Below are positions 51,975 through 61,988 of a stretch of 64,000 bases of DNA, one piece after another (positions within the stretch are counted from its first letter, which is position 1; each line of letters begins with the position of its first letter). Below the pieces are notes generated by a model. The model saw nothing but the letters and a program-made list of their open reading frames with translations. It was not told where the DNA came from and ran no database searches. Origin of the DNA: Bordetella pseudohinzii. Lineage in GTDB: Bacteria > Pseudomonadota > Gammaproteobacteria > Burkholderiales > Burkholderiaceae_B. Location: positions 115,952 to 179,951 of the forward strand of contig NZ_JHEP02000011.1 of assembly GCF_000657795.2 (NCBI RefSeq). Reading direction: 5' to 3'. Position numbers and translations under genes: made by a program.

Positions 51975-54842
51975 TTATTTCCCGGCGATCGCGGCGCTGT
52001 CGCGTTCGCGCAGCAGGCGATGCTGCGTCTCGGTAAAGCGCGTCCATTGCCGCTGCCATTCCGAGGGCTGCGATACCCGCGTGACCTGCACCGCCGTCAC
52101 CTTGTATTCGGGGCAGTTGGTCGCCCAATCGGAGTTGTCGGTCGTGACCACGTTGGCGCCGGATTCCGGGAAGTGGAATGTCGTATATACCACGCCCGGC
52201 TGGACGCGGTCAGTCAGGGTGGCGCGCAGCACCGTCTCCCCCGCCCGGCTCTGTATGCCCACCCAATCGCCCTCGCGCACGCCGCGGTCCTCGGCGTCCT
52301 GGGGATGGATTTCCAGCACGTCCTCGGCATGCCAGCGCACGTTCTCGGTGCGCCGCGTCTGCGCGCCCACGTTGTATTGCGACAGGATGCGCCCCGTGGT
52401 GAGCAGCAGCGGGAAGCGCCGCGTGCTGCGCTCGTCGGTGGGGACGTAGCGCGTGATCATGAAGCGGCCCTTGCCGCGCACAAAACCCTCGACGTGCATG
52501 ATGGGCGTGCCGTCCGGGGCCTCGTCGTTGCAGGGCCATTGCAGGCTGCCCGCGCGGTCCAGCTTGTCGTAGCTCACGCCGGCGAAGGTGGGCGTCAGGC
52601 GCGCGATCTCGGCCATGATTTCCGCGGGATGCCGGTAGTGCATGGGATAGCCCAGCGCATTGGACAGGGCCATGGTGATTTCCCAGTCGGCCATGCCGTT
52701 GCGCGGCTCCATGACCTTGCGCACGCGCGAAATGCGGCGCTCGGCGTTGGTGAAGGTGCCGTCTTTCTCCAGGAAGGACGAGCCAGGCAGGAAGACGTGC
52801 GCGTACTTGGCCGTTTCGTTCAGGAAGAGATCCTGCACCACGATGCACTCCATGGCCGACAAGGCGGCGGCCACGTGCTGGGTGTTGGGATCGGATTGCA
52901 CGATGTCCTCGCCCTGGCAGTACAGGCCCAGGAAGCTGCCCGCCAGCGCGGCCTCGAACATATTGGGGATGCGCAGGCCGGGCTCGGGCTGCAGCGTCAC
53001 GCCCCAGTCGGCCTCGAACAGGCCGCGCGCGCCATCGTCGGAGATATGCCGGTAGCCGGGCAGCTCATGCGGGAAGGAGCCCATGTCGCAAGAGCCCTGG
53101 ACATTGTTCTGGCCGCGCAGCGGATTCACGCCCACGCCCTCGCGTCCCACATTGCCCGTGGCCATGGCCAGGTTGGCGATGGCCATGACCGTGGTCGACC
53201 CCTGGCTGTGCTCGGTCACGCCCAGGCCGTAGTAGATGGCGCCATTGCCCCCGCCCGCGTACAGGCGGGCCGCGCCGCGCACCAGCTGCGCCGGCACGCC
53301 GGTGATTTCCTGGGTGGCCTCCGGCGAGTGCTCGGGGCGCGCCGCGAAGGCCTTCCATTGCTCGAAGGCCGGGGCTTCGCAGCGCTCGGCGACAAAGGCC
53401 TCGTCGACCAGGCCCTCGGTGACGATGACATGGGCCAGCGCCGTCAGCAGGGCCACATTGGTGCCGGGGCGCACCTGCAGGTGGTAATCGGCCTTGATGT
53501 GCGGCGAGTCCACCAGCTCGATGCGGCGAGGATCGATGACGATGAGCCGCGCGCCCTGGCGCAGGCGCTTTTTCAGGCGCGAGGCAAAGACCGGATGGCC
53601 GCTGCTGGGATTGGCGCCCATCACGATGACGACATCGCTGTGCATCACCGAGTCGAAGGTCTGGGTGCCGGCCGACTCGCCCAGCGTCTGCTTCAGGCCA
53701 TAGCCCGTGGGCGAATGGCAGACGCGCGCGCAGGTGTCGACGTTGTTGGTGTTGAAGGCCGCGCGCACCAGCTTCTGCACCAGCCAGGTTTCTTCGTTGG
53801 TGCAGCGCGAGGAGGTGATGCCGCCCACGGCATCGCGCCCGTGGCGGGCCTGGATGCGGCGGAATTCCGAGGCCGCGTACTGGATGGCTTCGTCCCAGGA
53901 CACTTCCCGCCAGGGATCGGTGATGCGCTTGCGTATCATGGGCTTGAGCACGCGCTCGCGGTGCGTGGTGTAGCCCCAGGCAAAACGGCCCTTGACGCAG
54001 GAGTGTCCGCGATTGGCCTGGCCGTCTTTCCAGGGCACCATGCGCACCACTTCCTGGCCCTTCATTTCGGCCTTGAAGCCGCAGCCCACGCCGCAATAGG
54101 CGCAGGTGGTGATGACGGAGTGCTCGGCCTGGCCCATCATGATGACGGTCTTTTCCTGCAGGGTGGCCGTCGGGCAGGCCTGCACGCAGGCGCCGCAGGA
54201 GACGCATTCGCTCTCCATGAAGGGCTGGTCCTGGCCCGGCGAGACGCGCGAGGCGAAGCCCTTGCCGGAGATGGTCAGGGCGAAAGTGCCCTGGGTCTCC
54301 TCGCAGGCGCGCACGCAGCGGTTGCACACGATGCACTTGGACGGGTCGTAGCTGAAATACGGATTGGACTCATCCTTGGCCGCCTGCAGGTGATTGGCGC
54401 CCGTCTGGCCATAGCGCACATTGCGCAGGCCCACCACGCCGGCCATGTCCTGCAGCTCGCAATCGCCGTTGGCCGGACAGGTCAGGCAGTCCAAGGGGTG
54501 GTCCGAAATATAAAGCTCCATCACTCCCCGACGCAGGTCGCGCAGCTTGGGCGTCTCGGTCATCACCACCATGCCTTCCTCGGCCGGCGTGGTGCACGAG
54601 GCCGGATAGCCGCGCCGGCCTTCGATCTGCACCAGGCAGAGACGGCAGGAGCCGAAGGGCTCCAGGCTGTCGGTGGCGCAAAGCTTGGGGATGTTGATGC
54701 CGGCCTCGGCGGCCGCGCGCATGACCGAGGTGCCCTCGGGCACGGAGATGGCCTGCCCGTCGATGGTGAGCGTCACCAGGCGTTCGCTCGCGCGCGCGGG
54801 CGTGCCCAGGTCGCGGTCGCGTTTGATCACGGTTTCGAGCAT
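51975..54842 (-). CDS. fdsA: NAD-dependent formate dehydrogenase alpha subunit (Mo-bis-MGD, Fe-S)
   Basis: 955 residues. N-terminal [2Fe-2S] ferredoxin domain (KLCATDS, SCRLC, PASC), a His-Cys3 [4Fe-4S] site (HPLDCLTCPANGDC), two ferredoxin-type [4Fe-4S] motifs (CIVCNRCVRAC, CVSCGACVQAC), then the molybdopterin domain with a further [4Fe-4S] (CAYCGVGC). The Mo-ligating Cys375 with the adjacent catalytic His lies in ARVCHSPTG. It oxidises formate to CO2. The ATG at 54842 (MLETVIK) has GGAGAACGAT upstream. Confidence 0.96.
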   Translation of the reverse strand: MLETVIKRDRDLGTPARASERLVTLTIDGQAISVPEGTSVMRAAAEAGINIPKLCATDSLEPFGSCRLCLVQIEGRRGYPASCTTPAEEGMVVMTETPKLRDLRRGVMELYISDHPLDCLTCPANGDCELQDMAGVVGLRNVRYGQTGANHLQAAKDESNPYFSYDPSKCIVCNRCVRACEETQGTFALTISGKGFASRVSPGQDQPFMESECVSCGACVQACPTATLQEKTVIMMGQAEHSVITTCAYCGVGCGFKAEMKGQEVVRMVPWKDGQANRGHSCVKGRFAWGYTTHRERVLKPMIRKRITDPWREVSWDEAIQYAASEFRRIQARHGRDAVGGITSSRCTNEETWLVQKLVRAAFNTNNVDTCARVCHSPTGYGLKQTLGESAGTQTFDSVMHSDVVIVMGANPSSGHPVFASRLKKRLRQGARLIVIDPRRIELVDSPHIKADYHLQVRPGTNVALLTALAHVIVTEGLVDEAFVAERCEAPAFEQWKAFAARPEHSPEATQEITGVPAQLVRGAARLYAGGGNGAIYYGLGVTEHSQGSTTVMAIANLAMATGNVGREGVGVNPLRGQNNVQGSCDMGSFPHELPGYRHISDDGARGLFEADWGVTLQPEPGLRIPNMFEAALAGSFLGLYCQGEDIVQSDPNTQHVAAALSAMECIVVQDLFLNETAKYAHVFLPGSSFLEKDGTFTNAERRISRVRKVMEPRNGMADWEITMALSNALGYPMHYRHPAEIMAEIARLTPTFAGVSYDKLDRAGSLQWPCNDEAPDGTPIMHVEGFVRGKGRFMITRYVPTDERSTRRFPLLLTTGRILSQYNVGAQTRRTENVRWHAEDVLEIHPQDAEDRGVREGDWVGIQSRAGETVLRATLTDRVQPGVVYTTFHFPESGANVVTTDNSDWATNCPEYKVTAVQVTRVSQPSEWQRQWTRFTETQHRLLRERDSAAIAGK

Positions 54843-54853
54843 ATCGTTCTCCT

Positions 54854-56404
54854 TCAGGCGGCCTGCCCGAAGTCTTCGGGGAAGTGGTTCAGCGCGGACA
54901 GCACCGGATAAGGCGCCATGCCGCCCAGGGCGCACAGCGAGCCGCCCAGCATGGTGTCGCAAAGGTCGCGCAGGAGGTGGATCTGCGCCTCGCGGGCGGG
55001 CCCGCCGGCGACGATGCGGTCTAGGGTCTCGACGCCGCGCGTGGAGCCGATGCGACAGGGCGTGCATTTGCCGCAGGACTCGATGGCGCAGAATTCCATG
55101 GCATAGCGCGCCATGCGGGCCATGTCCACGCTGTCGTCGAAGGCGACCACGCCGCCGTGGCCCACCATGGCCGAGATGGCGGTATAGGCTTCGTAATCCA
55201 GCGGCACATCCCATTGGGATTCCGGCAAGTAGGCGCCCAGGGGGCCGCCGACCTGCGCGGCGCGCAGCGGCCGTCCGCTGGCGCTGCCGCCGCCGAAGTC
55301 ATAAAGCAGCTCGCGCAGGCTCAGGCCGAAGGCTTTCTCGACCAGGCCGCCCTGCTTGATATTGCCGGCCAGCTGGAAGGGCAGGGTGCCGTGCGAGCGG
55401 CCCACGCCATAGTCGCGGTAATAGGCCGCGCCGCGCGCCAGGATGGTGGGCACGGTGGCCAGCGAGATCACGTTGTTGATGACGGTCGGCTGGCCGAACA
55501 GGCCGCTGATCGCGGGCAGGGGCGGTTTGGCGCGCACCACGCCGCGCTTGCCTTCCAGGCTTTCCAGCAGCGAGGTCTCCTCGCCGCAGATATAGGCGCC
55601 CGCGCCCTGGCGCACTTCCAGGTCGAAGCGCCTGCCGCTGCCGTGGATGTCCGCGCCCAGCCAGCCGACTTCGCGCGCCCGTTCGATGGCCGCGCGCAGC
55701 GTGGCGATGGCGTGCGGATACTCGGAGCGGACGTAGATATAGCCGTAATGGGCACCGACGGCCAGGCCGGCGATGGTCATGCCCTCGATGAGGGCGTAAG
55801 GGTCGCCTTCCATGAGGAGGCGGTCGGCAAACGTGCCGGAGTCGCCTTCGTCGGCATTGCACACGATGTACTTGGTGGCCGAGGACGCGCCCAGCACCGT
55901 CTTCCATTTGACGCCGGTGGGGAAGGCCGCGCCGCCGCGTCCGCGCAGGCCCGAGGCGGTGACTTCCTCGACGATCTGCGCCGGCGTCATGGACAAGGCC
56001 CGCTCCAGCCCGGCCAGGCCGCCATGGGCGGCATAGTCCTGGATGGACAGCGGGTCGGTGACGCCGACGCGCGCGAAGGTCAGCCTTTCCTGGCGGCGCA
56101 GATAGGGGATGGCTTCGGTCAGGCCATGGGCCAGGGGATGGGCGGCCTGCCCGGCAAGCCAGCCGGCGGCAAACAGCGCGGCGACATCCTCCGGCGCCAC
56201 CGGGCCATAGGCCATGCGCCCTTGGGGGGTGGCGATCTCGACCAGCGGTTCCAGCCACAGCAGGCCGCGCGAACCGTTGCGCACGATTTCCACGGCCTGG
56301 CCCAGGCGGGCGGCCTCGGCCGCGATGGCGCCGGCCACCTCGTCGGCGCCGACGGCCAGGGCGGCCGCGTCGCGCGGGACATAGATGCGGATGGGGGCGC
56401 TCAT
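54854..56404 (-). CDS. fdsB: NAD-dependent formate dehydrogenase beta subunit (FMN, NAD)
   Basis: 516 residues. NuoF/HoxF type: an N-terminal thioredoxin-like part, then FMN/NADH-binding loops GRGGAAFPTG and CNADEGDSGTFADR, and a [4Fe-4S] site SCGKCTPCRIG near the C-terminus. It takes electrons from FdsA and reduces NAD+. Overlaps the fdsG stop by 4 bp and precedes fdsA by 11 bp. Confidence 0.96.
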   Translation of the reverse strand: MSAPIRIYVPRDAAALAVGADEVAGAIAAEAARLGQAVEIVRNGSRGLLWLEPLVEIATPQGRMAYGPVAPEDVAALFAAGWLAGQAAHPLAHGLTEAIPYLRRQERLTFARVGVTDPLSIQDYAAHGGLAGLERALSMTPAQIVEEVTASGLRGRGGAAFPTGVKWKTVLGASSATKYIVCNADEGDSGTFADRLLMEGDPYALIEGMTIAGLAVGAHYGYIYVRSEYPHAIATLRAAIERAREVGWLGADIHGSGRRFDLEVRQGAGAYICGEETSLLESLEGKRGVVRAKPPLPAISGLFGQPTVINNVISLATVPTILARGAAYYRDYGVGRSHGTLPFQLAGNIKQGGLVEKAFGLSLRELLYDFGGGSASGRPLRAAQVGGPLGAYLPESQWDVPLDYEAYTAISAMVGHGGVVAFDDSVDMARMARYAMEFCAIESCGKCTPCRIGSTRGVETLDRIVAGGPAREAQIHLLRDLCDTMLGGSLCALGGMAPYPVLSALNHFPEDFGQAA

Positions 56405-56898
56405 GCCTGGCGCCCCTTTTCAAGCAGCCGGTCCAGCCGGGCGGCCGTCATGCGCGCATGGGGCTGGCCGTCCAGCATGAGGGCGGGGGATTGGGCGCAC
56501 AGCCCCAGGCAATAGGCCGGCTCCAGGCTGAAGGCGCCGTCGGCGCTGGTGCCGTGGAAATCGCAGCCCAGGCGGGACCGGGCATGGGCCGCGATGGCCT
56601 CGCCCCCCATGGCCTGGCAAGCCTCGGCGCGGCAGATCTGCAGCGTGTGGCGGCCGCCCGGTTCGCCGCGGAAATGCGGATAAAAGGTCAGCACGCCATG
56701 AACCTCGGCGCGCGACAGCGACAGCGCCTCGGCGATGACGGCGACGGTCTCGGCGGGGATATGGCCCAGGGCTTCCTGCACGGCGTGCAGCAGCGGCAGC
56801 AGGGCGCCGGGCTGGCCGGCATGGCGGGCGGCCAGCTGGCGCGCCGTGGCGATAGGGTCGGGGGCGGACGCATCCGCGGGCGTACAGGCCAAGGCCAT
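56401..56898 (-). CDS. fdsG: NAD-dependent formate dehydrogenase gamma subunit ([2Fe-2S])
   Basis: 165 residues, NuoE type. The [2Fe-2S] ligands are in CRAEAC (C-x4-C) and CLGLC (C-x3-C). First gene of the fds operon. The ATG at 56898 (MALACTPAD) has AGGAG upstream; an ATG 11 codons earlier in the same frame has none. The control region to the divergent FdsR-like gene contains an inverted repeat. Confidence 0.95.
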   Translation of the reverse strand: MALACTPADASAPDPIATARQLAARHAGQPGALLPLLHAVQEALGHIPAETVAVIAEALSLSRAEVHGVLTFYPHFRGEPGGRHTLQICRAEACQAMGGEAIAAHARSRLGCDFHGTSADGAFSLEPAYCLGLCAQSPALMLDGQPHARMTAARLDRLLEKGRQA

Positions 56899-56961
56899 GG
56901 AGTCTCCTGGCGGCGCCGCTGGCAGCGCCAAAAACCGATTGCTTACTGTCTTTCGGCTGTT

Positions 56962-56985
56962 TAATATGCTTTTAAATACATATTA
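56962..56985. promoter_or_regulatory. Inverted repeat in the fdsG/FdsR intergenic region, candidate operator
   Basis: TAATATG (56962-56968) and CATATTA (56979-56985) are perfect 7-bp inverted copies with a 10-bp AT-rich centre. It lies 63 bp upstream of fdsG and 69 bp upstream of the divergent regulator. It is a good candidate for the regulator's binding site and for a shared promoter region. Confidence 0.6.
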
Positions 56986-57053
56986 GATGGCGGAAAGAAC
57001 CAGAACTTCGCGGTACTCTAATCGCCCGCCGGCCTCACTTCAATATGCAATAA

Positions 57054-58121
57054 ATGACATATAACTTCCGCATCGGCCTGCGTCCCCAGTGGTATCTGGC
57101 GTCCGAGGGCGACAAGGCCGGGACGTCGCTGCACGACGTGCTCGCCCTCTTGGCCGCCATCGAGGCCGAAGGGCATATCGCCGGCGCCTGCAAAAGCGGC
57201 GGACTGTCGTACCGCCACGGCTGGGGATTGCTGCGCCGCTTCGAGGCCAGCTTCGGCACGGCGCTGGTCCAGACCCGGCGGCGCCAGGGCAGCGAACTCA
57301 CGCCTTTCGCGCAGCGCCTGCTGTGGGCCAACCGCCGCATCGAGGCCAGGCTGGCGCCCACGCTGGAGAGCCTGGCGTCCGAGCTGCAGGAAGAACTGCA
57401 GCGCCTGCTGCCGCAGGAGCGTCCGGCCCTGCGCCTGCAGGCCAGCCACGGCTTCGCCGTCGAGGCCCTGATGCAGCGCGGCGCGGGCGTGGAGCTGCGC
57501 TACCGCAATGCCGCCGAGGCCTTGGCATCGCTGGCGCGCGGCGATTGCGACCTGGCCGGTTTCCAGCTGCCTCAGGGCGAGTTCGAGCGCGACATCCTGG
57601 CCCATTACGCGCAGTGGCTGGACCGCGAGGCGCACATGCTCATCCAGCTGGCGGTGCGCAACACCGGTTTCTTCGTCATGGCCGGCAATCCCAAGGGCAT
57701 CCGCGGCGTGGCCGACCTGGCGCGGCCGGACGTGCGCTTCGTCAACCGCCAGATGGGGTCCAGCACCCGCTACCTGGTCCATCTTCTGCTGCAGCGCAGC
57801 GGCATCGACGTCGGCCAGGTGCAGGGCTTCCAGACCAATGAATTCACGCATATGGCGATTGCCGCCCACATCGCCAGCGGCATGGCCGACGTGGGCATGG
57901 GCGTGGAGACCGCGGCGCGGCGCTTCGGACTGGATTTCATCCCCCTGGTGCAGGAGCGCTATTTCTTTGCCCTGCGCCGGGCCGAGCTGGCCCAGCCGGC
58001 CATGCAGGACTTCCTGCGGACCTTGCGCAGCCCCGCCTATCTGGGCGATATCGGCGCCTTGCCCGGTTATGACGCGCGCGATTGCGGCCGCCTCATGAGC
58101 CTGGCCGAGGCGTTTCCCTGA
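57054..58121 (+). CDS. FdsR-like transcriptional regulator (ModE/LysR-type HTH plus periplasmic-binding-like domain)
   Basis: 355 residues. N-terminal winged helix near 25-95 ([25 protein letters not shown] in two parts, and [15 protein letters not shown]), then a periplasmic-binding-protein-type effector domain from about 125. Homologous regulators divergent from fds operons in Ralstonia/Cupriavidus (FdsR) control formate dehydrogenase expression. Placement here is the same. ATG at 57054. moaA follows 28 bp downstream on the same strand and may be co-transcribed. Confidence 0.85.
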   Translation: MTYNFRIGLRPQWYLASEGDKAGTSLHDVLALLAAIEAEGHIAGACKSGGLSYRHGWGLLRRFEASFGTALVQTRRRQGSELTPFAQRLLWANRRIEARLAPTLESLASELQEELQRLLPQERPALRLQASHGFAVEALMQRGAGVELRYRNAAEALASLARGDCDLAGFQLPQGEFERDILAHYAQWLDREAHMLIQLAVRNTGFFVMAGNPKGIRGVADLARPDVRFVNRQMGSSTRYLVHLLLQRSGIDVGQVQGFQTNEFTHMAIAAHIASGMADVGMGVETAARRFGLDFIPLVQERYFFALRRAELAQPAMQDFLRTLRSPAYLGDIGALPGYDARDCGRLMSLAEAFP

Positions 58122-58149
58122 GCCGGGCTTCAGGGGCTATCATCCCGCT

Positions 58150-59229
58150 ATGTCCTCCGTGATCTATCTTGCCGATGAGCGCCCCCCCGCCGTCACGCCG
58201 CCGCCCGAGGGCGAGCCGCTGCTGGACCGGCGCGCGCGTCCTTTGCGCGACCTGCGCATCTCGGTCACGGACCGCTGCAACTTCCGCTGCACCTATTGCA
58301 TGCCGCGCGAGGTCTTCGACGCCCACTACCGTTTCATGCCGCATGCGGCCCTGCTGTCCTTCGAGGAAATCACGCGGGCCGCGCGCATTTTCGTGCGGCT
58401 GGGCACCGAGAAGATCCGCCTGACCGGCGGCGAGCCGCTGCTGCGCAAAGACATCGACAAGCTGATCGCCATGCTGGCCGAGCTGCGCACGCCGCAAGGC
58501 CGGCCGCTGGATCTCACGCTGACCACCAACGCCAGCCTGCTGGCGCGCAAGGCGCGCGCGCTCAAGGCGGCCGGCCTGGCGCGGGTCACGGTGAGCCTGG
58601 ACGCCCTGGATCCGGCGCGCTTCGCCCGCCTGGCCGATGCCGACTACACGCCGGATGACGTCCTGGCGGGCATCGACGCGGCGGCCGAGGCCGGTCTGCC
58701 GGTCAAGGTCAACATGGTGGTGCGCCGGGGCGTCAACGACGCGGAAATCCTGCCGATGGCGCGCCGCTTCAGGCACAGCGGTCATGTGCTGCGCTTCATC
58801 GAGTACATGGATGTGGGCAACAGCAACGGCTGGAATGTCGCCGAGGTGCTGCCCAGCGACGAGTTGCTGGCGCGCCTGCGCGAGCACTTCGCGCTGGCGC
58901 CTGTCGACGACGTGCCCATGGGGCGGGTCGCCGAGCGTTGGCGCTATGCCGACGGGGCCGGCGAGATCGGCTTGATCTCCAGCGTCACGCACGCTTTTTG
59001 CGGCGGCTGCACGCGGGCCCGGCTGTCGCCCGAGGGGCAGCTGTTCCTGTGCCTGTTCGCCTCGCGCGGCCATGATGTGCGCGCCTTGCTGCGCGGCACG
59101 GCCGGCGACGAGGCCATCGCCGCGGCGCTGGCCGGCATCTGGACGGCGCGCCAGGACAATTATTCCGAACGCCGCGGGCAGGCCACGGCCGTCCGCGACA
59201 AGATCGAAATGAGTTACATCGGTGGCTGA
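58150..59229 (+). CDS. moaA: GTP 3',8-cyclase (molybdenum cofactor biosynthesis)
   Basis: 359 residues, radical SAM enzyme. N-terminal [4Fe-4S] motif CNFRCTYC near residue 42-49, SAM-binding TGGEPLLR, and the second cluster [18 protein letters not shown] near 282-299. The C-terminus ends in GG, needed for catalysis. Converts GTP with MoaC towards cPMP. The 3' end overlaps mobA by 8 bp. Confidence 0.97.
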   Translation: MSSVIYLADERPPAVTPPPEGEPLLDRRARPLRDLRISVTDRCNFRCTYCMPREVFDAHYRFMPHAALLSFEEITRAARIFVRLGTEKIRLTGGEPLLRKDIDKLIAMLAELRTPQGRPLDLTLTTNASLLARKARALKAAGLARVTVSLDALDPARFARLADADYTPDDVLAGIDAAAEAGLPVKVNMVVRRGVNDAEILPMARRFRHSGHVLRFIEYMDVGNSNGWNVAEVLPSDELLARLREHFALAPVDDVPMGRVAERWRYADGAGEIGLISSVTHAFCGGCTRARLSPEGQLFLCLFASRGHDVRALLRGTAGDEAIAAALAGIWTARQDNYSERRGQATAVRDKIEMSYIGG

Positions 59230-59806
59230 TAGCGCAATCGCGGGCCTGATCCTGGCCGGAGGCCAGGGACGCCGCGTCAACGAGGCCGACAAGGGGCTGC
59301 TGCCCTGGCGCGGCAAACCCCTGGTGGCCCACGTGGCCCAGCGCCTGGCCCCCCAGGTCGGCCGGCTCATCATCAGCGCCAACCGCAATGCCGAGGCCTA
59401 TGCCGCCTTCGGGCAGGTGGTGGGCGACGATGCCCGCCTGGGCGCGTGGCAGGGGCCGCTGGCCGGCCTGGCCGCGGGCCTGGCGGCCTGCGCCGAAGAA
59501 TGGCTGGTCTGCGTGCCCTGCGATACGCCGCTGATCCCGCAAGACCTGGCGGCGCGCTTGACCCAGGCGGCCTTGGCCCGCGGCGCGCCCCTGGCCGTGG
59601 CAAGCTGCCAGGGGCGCCGCCATGCGGTCTGCATGGCGCTGCGCCCGGCGCTATTGGACGATTTGCGCGCCTACCTGGACGCGGGCGAGCGCAAGGTCGC
59701 CTGGTGGCAGGATCGCGCCGGGGCCGTCGACGTCGCGTTCGACGATGCGCCCCAGGCCTTTCTCAACCTGAACACCGCGGAAGACTTCGCTTTCGCGCAG
59801 GGCTAG
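59222..59806 (+). CDS. mobA: Molybdenum cofactor guanylyltransferase
   Basis: 194 residues. N-terminal nucleotide-binding motif [19 protein letters not shown] near residue 9-27 and PCDTPLIP near 98. It attaches GMP to Mo-molybdopterin to make the bis-MGD cofactor needed by formate dehydrogenase. GTG start at 59222 inside the end of moaA. The stop overlaps the moeA stop on the other strand by 4 bp. Confidence 0.95.
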   Translation: MADSAIAGLILAGGQGRRVNEADKGLLPWRGKPLVAHVAQRLAPQVGRLIISANRNAEAYAAFGQVVGDDARLGAWQGPLAGLAAGLAACAEEWLVCVPCDTPLIPQDLAARLTQAALARGAPLAVASCQGRRHAVCMALRPALLDDLRAYLDAGERKVAWWQDRAGAVDVAFDDAPQAFLNLNTAEDFAFAQG

Positions 59807-61002
59807 GCCTGCCATAGGCGCAGGTCGTAATAGCGCACGCGCGTGCCGTCGCCGATGTCGGTGTCGCTGGGCAGGCGCGCCAGGCCGCTGGCCCAGGGCA
59901 GCGAACTCATCACGCCCGAGCCCTGATTGCCATAGGCCTGCAGTTCGGGCGTCTCGCCCGCCTGGTACCGCACCCGCAGGAATTCCTCGCGCCCGTCGCG
60001 GCGGGTGCGCGCCGTGCGCAGGGGCACCCAGTCCACGCGCGGATAGATCTCGCCGCGGCCCTGCATGCGGCGCAGCAGCGGCGACACCAGCACGGTGAAG
60101 ACGGCGTAGGCCGAGACCGGATTGCCGGGCAGGCAGACCAGGGGCTTGCCCTGGACATGGGCCAGGGCCACCGGCTTGCCCGGTTTCATGCGGACCTTCC
60201 AGAGCGCCAGCGAGGCGCCCATGGATTCCAGCACCGGCTTGACCAGATCGCGCTCGCCCACGGACACGCCGCCCACACTGAGCACCAGGTCGCAATCGCG
60301 CAGCAGGCGCGCGAAGGCGGCGCTCAGGCTGGCCTCGTCGTCGCGCGCATGCAGCACGTGCGCGGCCTCGGCGCCCATGCCCTCGGCCAGGGCGGCCAGC
60401 ATGGCGCCGTTGGAGTTGTAGATCTGTTGCGGCTGGCGGGGCGAGCCGGGCGGGACCAGTTCGTCGCCGGTGGTGAGGATGCCCACCCGCAGGCGTCCGT
60501 AGACCTCGGCCTGGGCCAGGCCTTGCGAGGCCAGCAGGGCGATATGGGCGGCCTGCAGCACCGTGCCCGCGGCCAGCAGAGGCTGGCCGGCGGCCGTGTC
60601 CTCGCCGCGCTTGCGCACATGCTGTCCGGCGCGCGGCGCCTGCAGGATCTCGACCTGGCCGTCGGCCTCGCGAGTGTCTTCCTGCATGACGACGGTGTCG
60701 GCGCCCTCGGGCATCAGGCTGCCGGTAAAGAGGCGGGCCGCCTGGCCGGGCGCCAGGGCGGCCGGCATGTCGCCGGCGAACACGCGCTGGGTCACGGGCA
60801 GGGCGCGGCCGGCCTGGTAGTCGGCGTGGCGGATGGCATAGCCGTCCATGGCGCTGTTGTCGGCTGGCGGCAAGTCCAGCGTCGCCAGGATGTCCTGCGC
60901 CAGCACCCGGCCGGCCAGGCTGGCCAGCGGCAGGGTTTCGCGGCGGGTGATGGCTTGCGCGGCCTGGGCCAGTTGCGCCTGGGCCTGGTCGAACTCCATC
61001 AT
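59803..61002 (-). CDS. moeA: Molybdopterin molybdenumtransferase
   Basis: 399 residues. Inserts molybdate into adenylated molybdopterin. Domain features: ADNSAMDGYAIR near residue 47-58, LFTGSLMPEGADTVVMQED near 90, TTGDELVPPG near 176 and VSVGERDLVKP near 246, LPGNPVSAYAVF near 288. Last gene of the moaC-D-E-B-moeA operon; it overlaps moaB by 4 bp. Confidence 0.96.
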   Translation of the reverse strand: MMEFDQAQAQLAQAAQAITRRETLPLASLAGRVLAQDILATLDLPPADNSAMDGYAIRHADYQAGRALPVTQRVFAGDMPAALAPGQAARLFTGSLMPEGADTVVMQEDTREADGQVEILQAPRAGQHVRKRGEDTAAGQPLLAAGTVLQAAHIALLASQGLAQAEVYGRLRVGILTTGDELVPPGSPRQPQQIYNSNGAMLAALAEGMGAEAAHVLHARDDEASLSAAFARLLRDCDLVLSVGGVSVGERDLVKPVLESMGASLALWKVRMKPGKPVALAHVQGKPLVCLPGNPVSAYAVFTVLVSPLLRRMQGRGEIYPRVDWVPLRTARTRRDGREEFLRVRYQAGETPELQAYGNQGSGVMSSLPWASGLARLPSDTDIGDGTRVRYYDLRLWQA

Positions 61003-61517
61003 GATGCGTCCTTGCGCGACAGGTGGGTGGCGAAGTTGCAGGGCTTGTGGCGGCTGTCCAGCTGCTCGGCGATGATGCGCGTCCAGGCCGTTTGGCAGGC
61101 ATTGTTGGAGCCCGGCATGCAGAAGATCACGGTGTGGTTGGCATAGCCGGCCAGGGCGCGCGACTGGATGGTGGACGAGCCGATCTCTTCATAGGAAACC
61201 TGGCGGAACAACTCGCCGAAACCGTCGATCTCCTTGTCGAACAGCGGGCGCACCGCCTCGGGCATGGCGTCGCGGTGCGAGAAGCCCGTGCCGCCGGTGG
61301 TGAGGATGACCTGCACCTCGGGGTCGGCGATCCAGTCGCTCAGGACGCGGCGGATAAGGTAGATGTCGTCGCGCACGATCTCGCGGCGCACGCAGATATG
61401 GCCGGCCTGGGCCAGGTTCTGGGCCAAGAGATTGCCCGAGGTGTCGTCTCCGGCGCTGCGGGTGTCGCTGACGGTCAGCACGGCGCAGGCCAGCGGGATA
61501 GGGCTTTCGGCGTTCAT
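60999..61517 (-). CDS. moaB: Molybdenum cofactor biosynthesis protein B
   Basis: 172 residues. MoaB/MogA-type adenylyltransferase of molybdopterin. Features: LTVSDTRSAGDDTSG near residue 14-28, TTGGTGFSHRD near 73, and FCMPGSNNAC near 135. AAGGAGAAACC precedes the ATG at 61517. It overlaps moaE and moeA by 4 bp each. Confidence 0.94.
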   Translation of the reverse strand: MNAESPIPLACAVLTVSDTRSAGDDTSGNLLAQNLAQAGHICVRREIVRDDIYLIRRVLSDWIADPEVQVILTTGGTGFSHRDAMPEAVRPLFDKEIDGFGELFRQVSYEEIGSSTIQSRALAGYANHTVIFCMPGSNNACQTAWTRIIAEQLDSRHKPCNFATHLSRKDAS

Positions 61518-61984
61518 GGTTTCTCCTTGTTGTCTTCCCAGGCGCGGGTGCGGTCTTCGTCGTCGGCGCGTTGCTCGACCCAGAAACGCTTGCCATCGGC
61601 CAGCGTCTCGCGCTTCCAGAAGGGCGCGCGCGTCTTGAGGGCGTCGATCATGAATTCGCAGCCGCGAAAGGCGTCGCCCCGGTGGGCGCTGGCGGCGGCC
61701 ACGAAGACGATCTGGCTTTCGCGCGGCAGGGCGCCCACGCGGTGGGCGATGAGGGTGCCTGCCAGCTGCCAGCGCTCGCGCGCGGTCTGGGCGATGGCCT
61801 GCAGTTCGCGCTCGCACATGCCCGGGTAGTGTTCGAGGTAAAGCGTATCGGTGGCCTGGCCGGGCGCGTAGTCTCGCACATAGCCGGTGAAGGTCACGAT
61901 GGCGCCGGCCTGGGCGCCGACTTCGGCGCGCAGGGCGGCGGCAAGGGCGGCCGTGTCGAAGTCGGCCTCCTGGACGAGAATCAT
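61514..61984 (-). CDS. moaE: Molybdopterin synthase catalytic subunit
   Basis: 156 residues. Family features: GAIVTFTGYVRD near 27, LYLEHYPGMCE near 48, HRVGALPRE near 80 and the active-site KTRAPFWKRE near 122 (conserved lysines). Works with MoaD to make molybdopterin. The ATG at 61984 (MILVQEADF) is chosen; the longer upstream frame lies within moaD. Confidence 0.95.
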   Translation of the reverse strand: MILVQEADFDTAALAAALRAEVGAQAGAIVTFTGYVRDYAPGQATDTLYLEHYPGMCERELQAIAQTARERWQLAGTLIAHRVGALPRESQIVFVAAASAHRGDAFRGCEFMIDALKTRAPFWKRETLADGKRFWVEQRADDEDRTRAWEDNKEKP

Positions 61985-61988
61985 GGCC

